From contig OZ038510.1 in assembly GCA_964036315.1 (NCBI GenBank), positions 87,260,664-87,324,663 on the forward strand: a stretch of 64,000 bases of DNA, written 5' to 3'. Positions 23,840-37,681 of the stretch are shown one piece after another (within the stretch, counting starts at the first letter, position 1; every line of letters starts with the position of its first letter). The position numbers were made by a program, and so were the translations under genes. This DNA comes from Acanthosepion esculentum. Its lineage: Eukaryota; Mollusca; Cephalopoda; Sepiida; Sepiidae. The notes under the pieces are model-generated. The model worked only from the letters and a program-made list of their open reading frames with translations. It did no database searches and was not told the DNA's origin.

Positions 23840-24927
23840 CCAGAAAGTCCAACGCAGACGACCCCCAGTCCCAGAAAGTCCCACGCAGACGACCCCACTC
23901 CGACAAAGTCCCACGCAGACGACACCCCACACAGAAGACAGTCCCAGAAAGTCCCACGCAGACGACCCCCAGTCACAGAAATTCGTACGCAGACGACCCC
24001 CCACCCAGGAGACAGTCCCAGAAAATCGCAAACAGACGACCCCCTCCAAGTAGACAGTCGCAGAATGTCCCACGCAGACGACTCCCAGTCCTAGAAAGTA
24101 CCCACGCAGACGACCCACAGTCCAAGAATGTCCCACGCAGACGAACCCCGACCAAGGTGGCCGTCGCAGAACGTCCCACGCAGACGACCTCCAGTCCCAG
24201 AAAGTCCCACGCAGACGATCCCCAGCCAGGAGAGAGTCCCAGAGAGTCCCACGCAGACGACCCCCCAGTCCCAGAAAGTCCCACGCAGACGACCCCCAGT
24301 CCCACAAAGTCCAACGCAGACAACACCCCACCCAGGAGACAGACACAGAAAGGCCCACGCAGACGACCCCCCAGGAGACAGTCCCAGAAAGTCCAACGCA
24401 GACGACCCCCAGTCCCAGAAAGTCCCACGCAGACGACCCCACTCCGACAAAGTCCCACGCAGACGACACCCCACACAGAAGACAGTCCCAGAAAGTCCCA
24501 CGCAGACGACCCCCAGTCACAGAAATTCGTACGCAGACGACCCCCCACCCAGGAGACAGTCCCAGAAAATCGCAAACAGACGACCCCCTCCAAGTAGACA
24601 GTCGCAGAATGTCCCACGCAGACGACTCCCAGTCCTAGAAAGTACCCACGCAGACGACCCACAGTCCAAGAATGTCCCACGCAGACGAACCCCGACCAAG
24701 GTGGCCGTCGCAGAACGTCCCACGCAGACGACCTCCAGTCCCAGAAAGTCCCACGCAGACGATCCCCAGCCAGGAGAGAGTCCCAGAGAGTCCCACGCAG
24801 ACGACCCCCCAGTCCCAGAAAGTCCCACGCAGACGACCCCCAGTCCCACAAAGTCCAACGCAGACAACACCCCACCCAGGAGACAGACACAGAAAGGCCC
24901 ACGCAGACGACCCCCCAGGAGACAGTC
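23840..24927 (+). repeat. 544-bp tandem duplication within D
   Basis: The word CCCACTCCGACAAAG occurs at 23894 and 24438, and the nearby AACGCAGACG start at 23851 and 24395. Both give an offset of 544. The copies, about 23840-24383 and 24384-24927, appear identical where I compared them, including the rare words GAAATTCGTACGCAG and CCAGCCAGGAGAGAG. They diverge at about 24939. The predicted peptides of both copies agree over their whole length, which supports near identity. Confidence 0.88.
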
Positions 24928-27900
24928 CCAGAAAGTCCCACGCAGACGACCCCCAGTCCCAGAAAGTCCCACGCAGACGACCACCCACCCAGGTGGCAGT
25001 CCCAGAAAGTCCCACGCAGACGATCCCCCACCCAGGAGACAGTCACAGAAAGTCCCACGAAGACGACCCCCAGTCCCAGAAAGTCCCACGCAGACGACCC
25101 CCAGTCCGACAATGTCCCACGCAGAAGACACCCCACCCAGGAGACACTCCCAGAATGTCCCACGCAGACGACCCACTGTCCCAAAAAGTCCCACGCAGAC
25201 GACCCCCCAGCCAGGAGACAGTCCCAGAAAGTACCCACGCAAACGACCCCCAGTCCCAGAAAGTCCCACGCAGACGACCTCCAGTCCCAGAAAGTCCCAC
25301 GCAGACGACCCCCAGTCCAAGAAAGTCCCACGCAGACGACCCATGTCCCAGAAAGTCCCACGTAGACGATCCACCACCCAGGAGACAGTCCCAGAAATCC
25401 CACGCAGACGACACCCAGTCCCAGAAAGTCCCAAGCAGACGACACCCCAACCAGGAGACAGTGCCAGAATGTCCCACGCTGACGACCCCAAGTCCCAGTA
25501 AGTCCCACGCAGACAACCCCCAGTCCCAGAAAGTCCCACGCAGACGACCTCCAGTCCCAGAAAGTCCTACGCAGACGACCTCCAATCCCAGAAAGTCCCA
25601 CGCAGACGATCCACCACCCAGGAGACAGTCCCAGAAAGTCCCACGCAGACGACACCGAGTCCCAGAAAGTCCCAAGCAGACGACCCCCCACCCAGAAGAC
25701 AGTGCCAGAATGTCCCACGCTGACGACCCCAAGTCCCAGAAAGTCCCACGCAGACAACCCCCAGACCCAGAAAGTCCCACGCAGACGACCTCCAGTCCCA
25801 GAAAGTCCCACGCAGACGACCCCCAGTCAAAGAAAGTCCCACGCAGACGAGCCATGTCCCAGAAAGTCCCACGCAGACGATCCACCACCCAGGAGACAGC
25901 CCCAGAAAGTCCCACGCAGACGACACCCAGTCCCAGAAAGTCCCAAGCAGACGACCCCCCACCCAGGAGACAGTGCCAGAATGTCCCACGCTGACGACCC
26001 CAAGTCCCAGAAAGTCCCACACAGACAACCCCCAGTCCAAGAAAGTCCCACGCAGACGACCCCCAGTCCCAGAAAGTCCCACGAAGACGACCCCCCACCC
26101 TGGAGACAGTCCCAGAATATCACTAACAGACGACCCCCCACCCAGGAGACAGTCACAGAAAGTCCCACGCAGACGACCCCCCAGTCCAGGAAAGTCCCAC
26201 GCAGACGACCCCCAGTGCGACAATGTCCCACGTAGACGACCCCCCACCCAGGAGACACTCCCAGAATGTCCCACTCAGAAGACCCACAGTTCAAGAATGT
26301 CCCACGCAGAAGACCCCCCACCCAGGTTGCAGTCCCAGAACGTCCCACGCAGACGACCTCCAGTCCCAGAAAGTCCCACGCTGACGACCCCCCAGCCAGG
26401 AGACAGTCCCAGAAAGTCCCACGCAGACGACCCCCCAGTCCCAGAAAGTCCCTCGCAGACGACCCCCAGTCCCACAAAGTCCCACGCAGACGACCACCCA
26501 CAATGGAGACAGACACAGTAAGGGCCACGCAGACGAACCCCCACCCAGGAGACAGTCCCAGAAAATCCCACGCAGACGACCCCCAGTCCCAGAAAGTCCC
26601 ACGCAGACGACCCCCCACCAAGTTGGCAGTCCCAGAAAGTCCCACGCAGACGATCCCCCACACAGGAGACAGTCCCAGAAAGTCCCACGCAGACGACACC
26701 CAGTCCCAGAAAGTCCCAAGCAGACGACCCCCAGTCCGACAAAGTCCCACGCAGACGACCCCCCACCTAGGAGACACTCCCAGAATGTCCCACGCACACG
26801 ACACATAGTCCAAGAATGTCCCACGCAGACGACCCCCCACCCAGGTGGCAGTCCCAGAAAGTCCCATGCAGACGACCTCCAGTCCCAGAAAGTCTCACGC
26901 AGACGACCCCCCAGCCAGGAGACAGTCCCAGAAAGTTCCACGCAGACGACCCCCCAGTCCCAGAAAGTCCCACGCAGACAACCCCTAGTCCCACAGAGTC
27001 CCACGCAGACGATCCCCACCCAGGAGACAGACCCAGAAAATCCCACGCATACGACCCCCCACCCAGGAGACAGTCCCAGAAAGACCCATGCAGACGACCC
27101 ACAGTCCCAGAGAGTCCCACGCAGACGACCCCCCACCCAGGAGACAGTCCCAGAAAGTCCCACGCAGACGACCGCCCACTAAGGAGAGTGTCCCAGAAAG
27201 TCCCACGCAGGCGACCCCCAGTCCCAGAAGCTCCTACGCAGACGACCCCCACCCAGGAGACAGTCCCAGAAAGTCCCACGCAGACGACACCCTGTCCCAG
27301 AAAGTCTCACGCAGACGACCCCCAAATTCCCAAACAGACGACACCCCACCCAGGAGACAGTCCTAGGTAATCCCAAGCAGACGACACCCAGTCCCAGAAA
27401 GTCTCACGCAGACGACCCCCAGTCCCAGAAAGTCCCACGCAGACGACCCCCCACACAGTAGACAGTCCCAGAAAGTCCCAAACAGACGACCCCCAGTCCC
27501 AGAAAATCCCACGCAGACGACCCCCACCCAGGAGACAGTCCCAGAAAGTCCCACGCAGACAACCCCCCACCCAGGAGACAGTCCCAGAAAGTCCCAAACA
27601 GTCGACCCCCCTCCCAGGAGACAGTCCCAGAAAGTCCCACGCAGACGACCCCCCACACAGTAGACAGTCCCAGGTAGTCCCACGCAGACAAACCCCAGTC
27701 CCAGAAAGTACCCACGCAGACGACCCCCACCCAGAAGACAGTCCCAGAAAGTCCCACACAGACGACCCCCCACCCAGAAAACAGTCCCAGGTAGTCCCAA
27801 GCAGACGAACCCCAGTCCCAGAAAGTACCCACGTAGACGACCCCCACCCAGGAGACATTACCAGAAAGTCCCACACCGACGACCCCCCACCCAGGAGACA

Positions 27901-30900
27901 GTCCCAGAAAGTCCCAAACAGACGACCCCCTCCGAGGAGACAGTCCCAGATAGTCCCACGCAGACGACCCCCAGTCCCAGAAAGTACCCACGCAGACGAC
28001 CTCCAGTCCCAGGTAGTCCCACGCAGACGACCCCCCAGTCCAAGAAAGTCCCACGCAGACGACCCCCAGTCCAAGAAAGTCCCACGCAGACGACACCCCA
28101 CACAGTAGACAGTCCCAGAAAGTCCCAAACAGACGACCCCCCACTCAGAAGACAGTCCCAGGTAGTCCCACGCAGACGACCCCAGTCCCAGAAAGTCCCA
28201 CGCAGACGCCCCCCAGTCCCAGAAAGTCCCACGCATACGACACCCCACACAGGAGACAGTCCCAGAAAGTACCAAACAGTCGACCCCCCGCCCAGGAGAC
28301 AGTCCCAGGAAGTCCCACGCAGACGACCCCCAGTCCCAAAATGTACCCACGCAGACGACCCCCAGTCCCAGAATGTCCCACGGAGACGACACCCCACCCT
28401 GGAGACAATCCCAGAAAGTCCCACGCAGACGACCCCCCCACCCAGGAGACAGTCCCAGAAAGTCCCACGCAGACGACACCCAGTCCAAGAAAGTCCCACG
28501 CAGACGACCCCCCCACCCAGGAGAAAGTCCCAGAAAGTCACAAACAGACGACACCCCACCCAGGAGACAGTCCCAGGTAATCCCAAGCAGACGACACCCA
28601 GTCCCAGAAAGTCTCACGCAGACGACCCCCAGTCCCAGAAAGTCCCACCCATACGACCCCCAGTCCAAGAAAGTCCCACGCAGACGACCCCCAGTCCCAG
28701 AAAGTCCCACGCAGACGACCCCCCACACAGTAGACAGTCCCAGAAAGTCCCAAACAGACGACCCCCAGTCCCAGAAAATCCCACGCAGACGACCCCCACC
28801 CAGGAGACAGTCCCAGAAAGTCCCACGCAGACAACCCCCCACCCAGGAGACAGTCCCAGAAAGTCCCAAACAGTCGACCCCCCTCCCAGGAGACAGTCCC
28901 AGGAAGTCCCACGCAGACGACCCCCAGTCCCAGAAAGTCCCACTCAGACGACCCCCCACACAGTAGACAATCCCAGGTAGTCCCACGCAGACGACCCCCA
29001 GTCCCAGAAAGTACCCACGCAGACGACCCCCACCCAGGAGACAGTCCCAGAAAGTCCCACACAGACGACCCCCCACCCAGAAAACAGTCCCAGGTAGTCC
29101 CACGCAGACGACCCCCAGTCCCAGAAAGTACCCACGTAGACGACCCCCCCCCCCCAGGAGACATTCCCAGAAAGTCCCACACCGACGACCCCCCACCCAG
29201 GAGACAGTCCCAGAAAGTCCCAAACAGACGACCCCCTCCGAGGAGACTGTCCCAGATAGTCCCACGCAGACGACCCCCAGTCCCAGAAAGTACCCACGCA
29301 GACGACCTCCAGTCCCAGGTAGTCCCACGCAGACGACCCCCAGTCCAAGAAAGTCCCACGCAGACGACCCCCAGTCCCAGAAAATCCCACGCAGATGACC
29401 CCCCACACAGTAGACAGTCGGAGAAAGTCCCAAACAGACGACCCCCCACTCAGAAGACAGTCCCAGGTAGTCCCACGCAGACGACCCCCAGTCCCAGAAA
29501 GTCCCACGCATACGACACCCCACACAGGAGACAGTCCCAGAAAGTACCAAACAGTCGACCCCCCGCCCAGGAGACAGTCCCAGGAAGTCGCACGCAGACG
29601 ACCCCCAGTCCCAAAAAGTACCCACGCAGACGACCCCCAGTCCCAGAATGTCCCACGCAGACGACCCCCCACCCTGGAGACAGTCCCAGAAAGTCCCACG
29701 CAGACGACTCCCCACCCAGGAGTCAGTCCCAGGAAGTCCCACGCAGACGACCCCCAGTCCCAGAATGTCCGACGCAGACGACCCCCCCACCCTGGAGACA
29801 ATCCCATAAAGTCCCACGCAGACGACCCCCCACCCAGGAGACAGTCCCAGAAAGTCCCACGCAGACGACCCCCCACACAGTAGACAGTCCCAGGTAGTCC
29901 CACGCAGACGACCCCCAGTCCCAGAAAGTACCCACGCAGACGACCCCCACCCAGGAGACAGTCGCAGAAAGTCCCACACAGACGACCCCCCACCCAGAAA
30001 ACAGTCCCAGGTAGTCCCACGCAGACGACCCCCAGTCCCAGAAAGTACCCACGTAGACGACCCCCACCCAGGAGACAGTCCCAGAAAGTCCCAAACAGAC
30101 GACCCCCTCCGAGGAGACAGTCCCAGAAAGTCCCACGCAGACGACCCCCAGTCCCAGAAAGTACCCACGCAGACGACCTCCAGTCCCAGGTAGTCCCACG
30201 CAGACGACCCCCAGTCCAAGAAAGTCCCACGCAGACAACCCCCAGTCCCAGAAAATCCCACGCAGACGACCCCCCACACAGTAGACAGTCCCAGAAAGTC
30301 CCAAACAGACAACCCCCCACTCAGAAGACAGTCCCAGGTAGTCCCACGCAGACGACCCCCAGTCCCAGAAAGTCCCACGCAGACGACCCCCCACACAGTA
30401 GACAGTCCCAGAAAGTCCCAAACAGACGACCCCCAGTCCCAGAAAATCCCACGCAGAAGACCCCCAACCAGGAGACAGTCCCAGAAAGTCCCACGCAGAC
30501 AACCCCCCACCCAGGAGACAGTCCCAGAAAGACCCAAACAGTCGACCCCCCTCCCAGGAGACAGTCCCAGGAAGTCCCACGCAGACGACCCCCAGTCCCA
30601 GAAAGTCCCACGCAGACGACCCCCCCACACAGTAGACAGTCCCAGGTAGTCCCACGCAGACGACCCCCAGTCCCAGAAAGTACACACGCAGACGACCCCC
30701 ACCCAGGAGACAGTCCCAGAAAGTCCCACACAGACGACCCCCCACCCAGAAAACAGACCCAGGTAGTCCCACGCAGACGACCGCCAGTCCCAGAAAGTAC
30801 CCAAGTAGACGACCCCCACCCAGGAGACATTCCCAGAAAGTCCCACACCGACGACCCCCCACCCAGGAGACAGTCCCAGAAAGTCCCAAACAGACGACCC

Positions 30901-31859
30901 CCTCCGAGGAGACAGTCCCAGATAGTCCCACGCAGACGACCCCCAGTCCCAGAAAGTACCCACGCAGACGACCTCCAGTCCCAGGTAGTCCCACGCAGAC
31001 GACCCCCAGTCCAAGAAAGTCCCATGCAGACGACCCCCAGTCCCAGAAAGTCCCACGCAGACGACCCCCCACACATTAGACAGTCCCAGAAAGTCCCAAA
31101 CAGACGACCCCCCACTCAGAAGACAGTCCAAGGTAGTCCCACGCAGACGACCCCCAGTCCCAGAAAGTCCCACGCATACGACACCCCACACAGGAGACAG
31201 TCCCAGAAAGTACCAAACAGTCGACCCCGCGCCCAGGAGACAGTCCCAGGAAGTCCCACGCAGACGACCCCCAGTCCCAAAAAGTACCCACGCAGACGAC
31301 CTCCAGTCCCAGAATGTCCCACGCAGACGACCCGCCCCCACCCTGGAGACAATCCCAGAAAGTCCCACGCAGACGACCCCCCACCCAAGAGTCAGTCCAA
31401 GAAAGTCCCAAACAGTCGACCCCCCTCCCAGGAGACAGTCCCAGGAAGTCCCACGCCGACGACACCCAGTCCTAGAAAGTAACCACGAAGAAGACCCCCA
31501 GTCCCAGAAAGTCCCACAAGGAAGAACCCCACCCAGGAGACAGTCCCAGAATGTCCCACGCAGACGACCCCCCACCCAGGAGACTGTCCCAGAAAGTCCC
31601 ACGCAGACGACCTCGAGTTCCAGAAAGTCCAACGCAGACGACCTCGAGTCCCAGAAAGTCACACGCAGACGAGCCTTCACCCTGGAGACAGTCCCAGAAT
31701 GTCCCAAAAGGACGACCCCCCTCCCAGGAGACAGTCCCAGAAAGTCCCACACAGACGACCCCCAGTCCCAGAAAGTACCCACGCAGAAGACCTCTAGTCC
31801 GAGAAAGTCCCACGCAGACGACCCCCAGTCCAAGAAAGTCCCACGCAGACGACCCCGAG

Positions 31860-33130
31860 TCCCAGAAAGTCCCACGCAGACGACACCCAGTCCCAGAAAG
31901 TCCCAAGCAGACAACCCCCCACACAGGAGACAGTGCCAGAATGTCCCACGCAGACGACCCCCCAGTCCCAGAATGTCCCACGAAGACGACCCCCACCCTG
32001 AAGACAGTACCAGAATGTCCCAAACAGACGACTCCCCACCCAGGAGACAGTCACAGAAAGACCCACGCAGACGACCCCCAGTCCCAGAAAGTCCCACGCA
32101 CACGACACATAGTCCAAGAATGTCCCACGCAGACGACCCCCCCACCCAGGTGGCAGTCCCAGAAAGTCCCATGCAGACGACCTCCAGTCCCAGAAAGACT
32201 CACGCAGACGACCCCTCAGCCAGGAGACATTCCCAGAAAGTCCCACGCAGACGACCCCCCAGTCCCAGAAAGTCCCACGCAGACGACAACCAGTCCCACA
32301 GAGTCCCACGCAGACGATCCCCACCCAGGAGACAGACCCAGAAAGTCCCCCGCAGACGACCCCCCACCCAGGAGACAGTCCCAGAAAGACCCACGCAGAC
32401 GACCCACAGTCCCAGAGAGTCCCACGCAGACGAACCCCCACCCAGGAGACAGTCCCAGAAAGTCGCACGCAGACGAACCCCAGTCACAGAAAGTCCCACG
32501 CAGACGACCCCCAGTCCCAGAAAGTCTCACGCAGACGCCCCCCACACAGTAGACAGTCCCAGAAGGTCCCATACAGACGAACTCCCACCCAGGAGACAGT
32601 CCCAGAAAGTCACACGGAGACGACGCCGAGTTCCAGAAAGTCCCACGCAGACGACCCCCTGTCCCAGAAAGTCCCACGCAGACGACCCCAGTGCCAGAAT
32701 GTCCCACGCAGACGCCCCCAGTCCCAGAAAGTCCCACACAGACGACCCCCACCCAGGAGACAGTCCCAGAAATTTCCACGCAGAAGATCACCCAACCAGG
32801 AGCCAGTCCCAGAACGTCCCACGCAGACGACCCCCAGTCCAAGAAAGTCCAACGCAGACGACCCCCCAAACAGAAGACATTCCCAGAAAGTACCACGCAG
32901 ATGACCCCCCACCCAGGAGACAGTCCTAGAAAGTACCACGCAGACGACGCCCAGTTCCAGAAAGTCCCACGCAGACGACCCCAAGTCCCAGAAAGTCTCA
33001 CGCAGACGCCCCCCCCCACCACCACCACAGTAGACAGTGCCAGAAAGTCCCAAACAGACGAACCCCAACCCTGGAGACAGTCCCAGAAAGAACCACGCAG
33101 ACGAAGCACAGTTCCAGAAAGTCCCACGCA
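31860..33130 (+). repeat. Patch of proximal-type D sequence inside the distal domain
   Basis: Bases of about 31860-32363 match 23180-23684 at a constant offset of 8679 (GAAGACAGTACCAGAATG at 23321 and 32000). About 32366-32440 matches 27061-27140. About 33010-33130 matches 23686-23800 (GACGAAGCACAGTTCC). Between them lie units of both types. The patch is a mosaic of at least three proximal segments placed 5-9 kb distal to their relatives. Confidence 0.75.
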
Positions 33131-36100
33131 GACGACCCCCAGTCCCAGAATGTCCCACGCAGACGACCCCAAGTCCCAGAAAGTCCCACGCAGACGACCC
33201 CCCACCCAGGAGACAGTCCCAGAAAGTCCCAAACAGTCGAGCCCCTCCCAGGAGACAGTCCCAGGAAGTCCCACGCAGACGACCCCCAGTCCCAGAAAGT
33301 CCCACGCAGACGACCCCCCCACACAGTAGTCAGTCCCAGAAAGTCCCAAACAGACGACCCCCTACCCAGGAGACAGTCCCAGAAAGTCCCACGCAGACGA
33401 CCCCCAGTCCCAGAAAGTCCCACGCAGACGACCCCCAACACAGTAGACAGTCCCAGAAATTCCCAAACAGACGACACCCCACCCAGGAGACAGTCCCAGG
33501 TAGTCCCAAGCAGACGACCCCAGTCCCAGAAAGTCCCACGCAGACGACCCCCAGTCCCAGAAAGTCCCACGCATAGGACCCCCCAACCAGGAGACAGTCC
33601 CAGAAATTCCCAAACAGACGACACCCCACCCAGGAGACAGTCCCAGGTAATCCCAAGCAGACGACACCCAGTCCCAGAAAGTCTCACGCAGACAACCCCC
33701 AGTCCCAGAAAGTCCCACCCATACGACACCCAGTCCAAGAAAGTCACACGCAGACGACCCCCAGTCCCAGAAAGTCCCACGCAGACGACCCCCCACACAG
33801 TAGACAGTCCCAGAAAGTCCCAAACAGACGACCCCCAGTCCCAGAAAGTCCCACGCAGACGACCCCCACCCAGGAGACAGTCCCAGAAAGTCCCACGCAG
33901 ACAACCCCCCACCCAGGAGACAGTCCCAGAAAGTCCCAAACAGACGACCCCCCTCCCAGGAGACAGTCGCAGAAAGTCCCACGCAGACGACCCCCAGTCC
34001 CAAAAAGCACACACGCAGACGACCCCCCAGTCCCAGATATTCCCACGCAGACGACCCCCCCACAGTAGACAGTCCCAGAAAGTCCCAAACAGACGACCCC
34101 CCACCCAGGAGACAGTCCCAGGTAGTCCTAAACAGACGATTCCCAGTCCCAGAAAGTCCCACGCAGACGACCCCCAGTCCCAGAAAGTCCCACGCATACG
34201 ACCCCCCACACAGGAGACAGTCCCACAAAGTCCCAAACAGTCGACCCCCCTCCCGGGAGACAGTCCCAGGAAGTCCCACGCAGACGACCCCCAGTCCCAG
34301 AAAGTCCCACGCAGACGATCCCCCACCCAGGAGACAGTTCCAGAAAGTCCCAAGCAGACGACCCCCCACCCAAGAGACAGTGCCAGAATGTCCCACGCAG
34401 ACGACCCCAAGACCCAGAAAGTACCACGCAGACGACCCCCAGTCCCAGAAAGTCCCAGGAAGACGACCCCCCACCCTGGAGACAGTCCCAGAAAGTCCCA
34501 AACAGACGACCCCCAGTCCCAGAAAGTCCCACGCAGACGACCCCCACCCAGGAGACAGTCCGAGAAAGTCCCACGCAGACAAGCCCCCACCCAGGAGACA
34601 GTCCCAGAAAGTCCCAAACAGACGACCCCCCTCCCAGGAGACAGTCGCAGAAAGTCCCACGCAGACGACCCCCAGTCCCAGAAAGCACACACGCAGACGA
34701 CCCCCAGTCCCAGAAATTCCCACGCAGACGACCCCCAACCCAGGAGACAGTCCCAGGTAGTCCCAAACAGACGATTCCCAGTCCCAGAAAGTCCCACGCA
34801 GACGACCCCCAGTCCCAGAAAGTCCCACGCATACGACCCCCCACACAGGAGACAGTCCCACAAAGTCCCAAACAGTCGACCCCCCGCCCAGGAGACAGTC
34901 CCAGGAAGTCCCACGCAGACGACCACCAGTCCCAGAATGTCCCACGCAGACGACCCCCCCACCCTGGAGACAATCCCAGAAAGTCCCACGCAGACGACCC
35001 CCCAGCCAGGAGACAGTCCCAGAAAGTCCCACGCAGACGACCCCCAACCCAGGAGACAATCCCAGAAAGTCCAAAAACGTTGACCCCCTCCCAGGAGACA
35101 GTCCCAGGAAGTCCCACGCAGACGACCCCCAGTCCCAGAATGTCCCACGCAGACGACCCCCCCCCCACCCTGGAGACAATCCCAGAAAGTCCCACGCAGA
35201 CGACCCCCCACCCAGGAGACAGTCCCAGAAAGTCCCACGCAGACGACCCCCAGTCCAAGAAAGTCCCACGCATAGGACCCCCCACCCAGGAGAAAGTCCC
35301 AGAAAGTCACAAACAGACGACACCCCACCCAGGAGACAGTCCCAGGTAATCCCAAGCAGACGACACCCAGTCCCAGAAAGTCTCACGCAGACGACCCCCA
35401 GTCCCAGAAAGTCCCACCCATACGACCCCCAGTCCCAGAAAGTCCCACGCAGACGACCCCCCACACAGTTGACAGTCCCAGAAAGTCCCAAACAGACGAC
35501 CCCCAGTCCCAGAAAGTCCCACGCAGACGACCCCCACCCAGGAGACAGTCCCAGAAAGTCCCACGCAGACAACCCCCCACCCAGGAGACAGTCCCAGAAA
35601 GTCCCAAACCGACGACCCACCTCCCAGGAGACAGTCGCAGTAAGTCCCACGCAGACGACCCCCAGTCCCAGAAAGCACACACGCAGACGACCCCCAGTCC
35701 CAGAAATTCCCACGCAGACGACCACCCCCCACAGTAGACAGTCCCAGAAAGTCCCAAACAGTCGACCCCCCTCCCAGGAGACAGTCCCAGGAAGTCCCAT
35801 GCAGACGACCCCCAGTCCCAGAAAGAACCCACGCAGACGACCCCCAGTCCCAGAAAGTCCCACGCAGACGACCTCCAGTCCCAGAATGTCCCACGCAGAC
35901 GATCCCCCACCCAGGAGACAGTCTCAGAAAGTCCCACGCAGACGACCTCCAGTCCCAGAAAGTCTCACGCAGACGACCTCCATTCCCAGAAAGTCCCACG
36001 CATACGACCACCAGTACAAGAAATTCCCAGGCAGACGACCCCCAGTCCCAGAAAGTCCCACGCAGACGACCCCCCACACAGTAGACCGTCCCAGAAAGTC

Positions 36101-37681
36101 CCAAACAGACAACCTCCAGTCCCAGAAAGTCCCACCTAGATTACCCCCACCCAGGAGACAGTCCCAGAAAGTCCCAAACAGTCGACCACCCTCCCAGGAG
36201 ACAGTCCCAGGAAGTCCCATGAAGACGATCCCCAGTCCAAGAAAGTACCCACGCAGACGACCCCGAGTCCCAGAAAACCCCACGCAGACGACCTCCAGTC
36301 CCAGAAAGTCCCACGCAGACGACGCCCAGTCCAAGAAAGTCCCACGCAGATGACCCCCAGTCCCAGAAAGTCCCAGGCAGACGATGCCCCACCCAGGAGA
36401 CAGTCCCAGAATGTCCCAAGCAGACGACCCCCCACCCAGGAGACAGTGCCAGAATGTCCCACGCAGACGACCCCAAGTCCCAGAAAGTCCCACGCAGACG
36501 ACCCCCCACCCAGGAGACAGTCCCAGATAGTCCCAAACAGTCGAGCCCCTCCCAGGAGACAGTCCCAGGAAGTCCCACGCAGACGACCACCAGTCCCAGA
36601 AAGTCCCACGCAGACGACCCCCCACACAGTAGTCAGTCCCAGAAAGTCCCAAACAGACGATCCCCTACCCAGGAGACAGTCCCAGAAAGTCCCACGCAGA
36701 CGACCCCCAGTCCCAGAAAGTCCCACGCAGACGACCCCCAACACAGTAGACAGTCCCAGAAATTCCCAAACAGACGACACCCCACCCAGGAGACAGACCC
36801 AGGTAGTCCAAAGCAGACGACCCCAGTCCCAGAAAGTCCCACGCAGACGACCCCCAGTCCCAGAAAGTCCCACGCATAGGACCCCACAACCAGGAGACAG
36901 TCCCAGAAATTCCCAAACAGACGACACCCCACCCAGGAGACAGTCCCAGGTAATCCCAAGCAGAAGACACCCAGTCCCAGAAAGTCTCACGCAGACGACC
37001 CCCAGTCCCAGAAAGTCCCACCCATACGACCCCCAGTCCAAGAAAGTCCCACGCAGACGACCCCCAGTCACAGAAAGTCCCACGCAGACGACCCCCACAC
37101 AGTAGACAGTCCCAGAAAGTCCCAAACAGACGACCCCCAGTCCCAGAAAGTCCCACGCAGACGACCCCCACCCAGGAGACAGTCCGAGAAAGTCCCACGC
37201 AGACAACCCCCCACCCAGGAGACAGTCCCAGAAAGTCCCAAACAGACGACCCCACTCCCAGGAGACAGTCGCAGATAGTCCCACGCAGACGACCCCCAGT
37301 CCCAGAAAGCAAACACGCAGACGACCCCCAGTCCCAGAAATTCCCACGCAGACGACCCCCAACCCAGGAGACAGTCCCAGGTAGTCCCAAACAGACGTTT
37401 CCCAGTCCCAGAAAGTCCCACGCAGACGACCCCCAGTCTCAGAAAGTCCCACGCATACGACCCCCAACACAGGAGACAGTCCCACAAAGTCCCAAACAGT
37501 CGACCCCCCTCCCAGGAGACAGTCCCAGGAAGTCCCACGCAGACGACCCCCAGTCCCAGAAAATACCCACGCAGAAGACCCCGAGTCCAAGAAAGTCCCA
37601 CGCAGACGACCCCCAGTCCCAGAAAGTCCCACGCAGACGATCCCCCACCCAGGAGACAGTCCCAGAAAGTCCCAAGCAGAC

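Larger units (their letters stand above)
17493..27300 (+). repeat. Proximal domain of the D array
   Basis: This part lacks the AAACAGTCGACCCCC + CTCCCAGGAGACAG composite that is common further out (first seen at about 27597). It is instead rich in variants such as CAAGAATGTCCCACGCAGAC, CTCCGACAAAGTCC, CCAGTTGCAG/GGTGGCAGTCCC and GGAGCCAGTCCC. The boundary is a change in variant content, not in unit type, and is placed only to within a few hundred bases. Confidence 0.6.

Noticed and set aside
27307..32172. A 1,621-codon open frame on the minus strand, and many others of 200-1,200 codons on both strands of 17493-62517
   Set aside because: They follow from a stop-free 31/43-bp repeat whose length is 1 modulo 3. 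The same stretches are open in overlapping frames on both strands, the starts are random ATGs within units, and there are no splice, promoter or domain features. They are not reported as genes.
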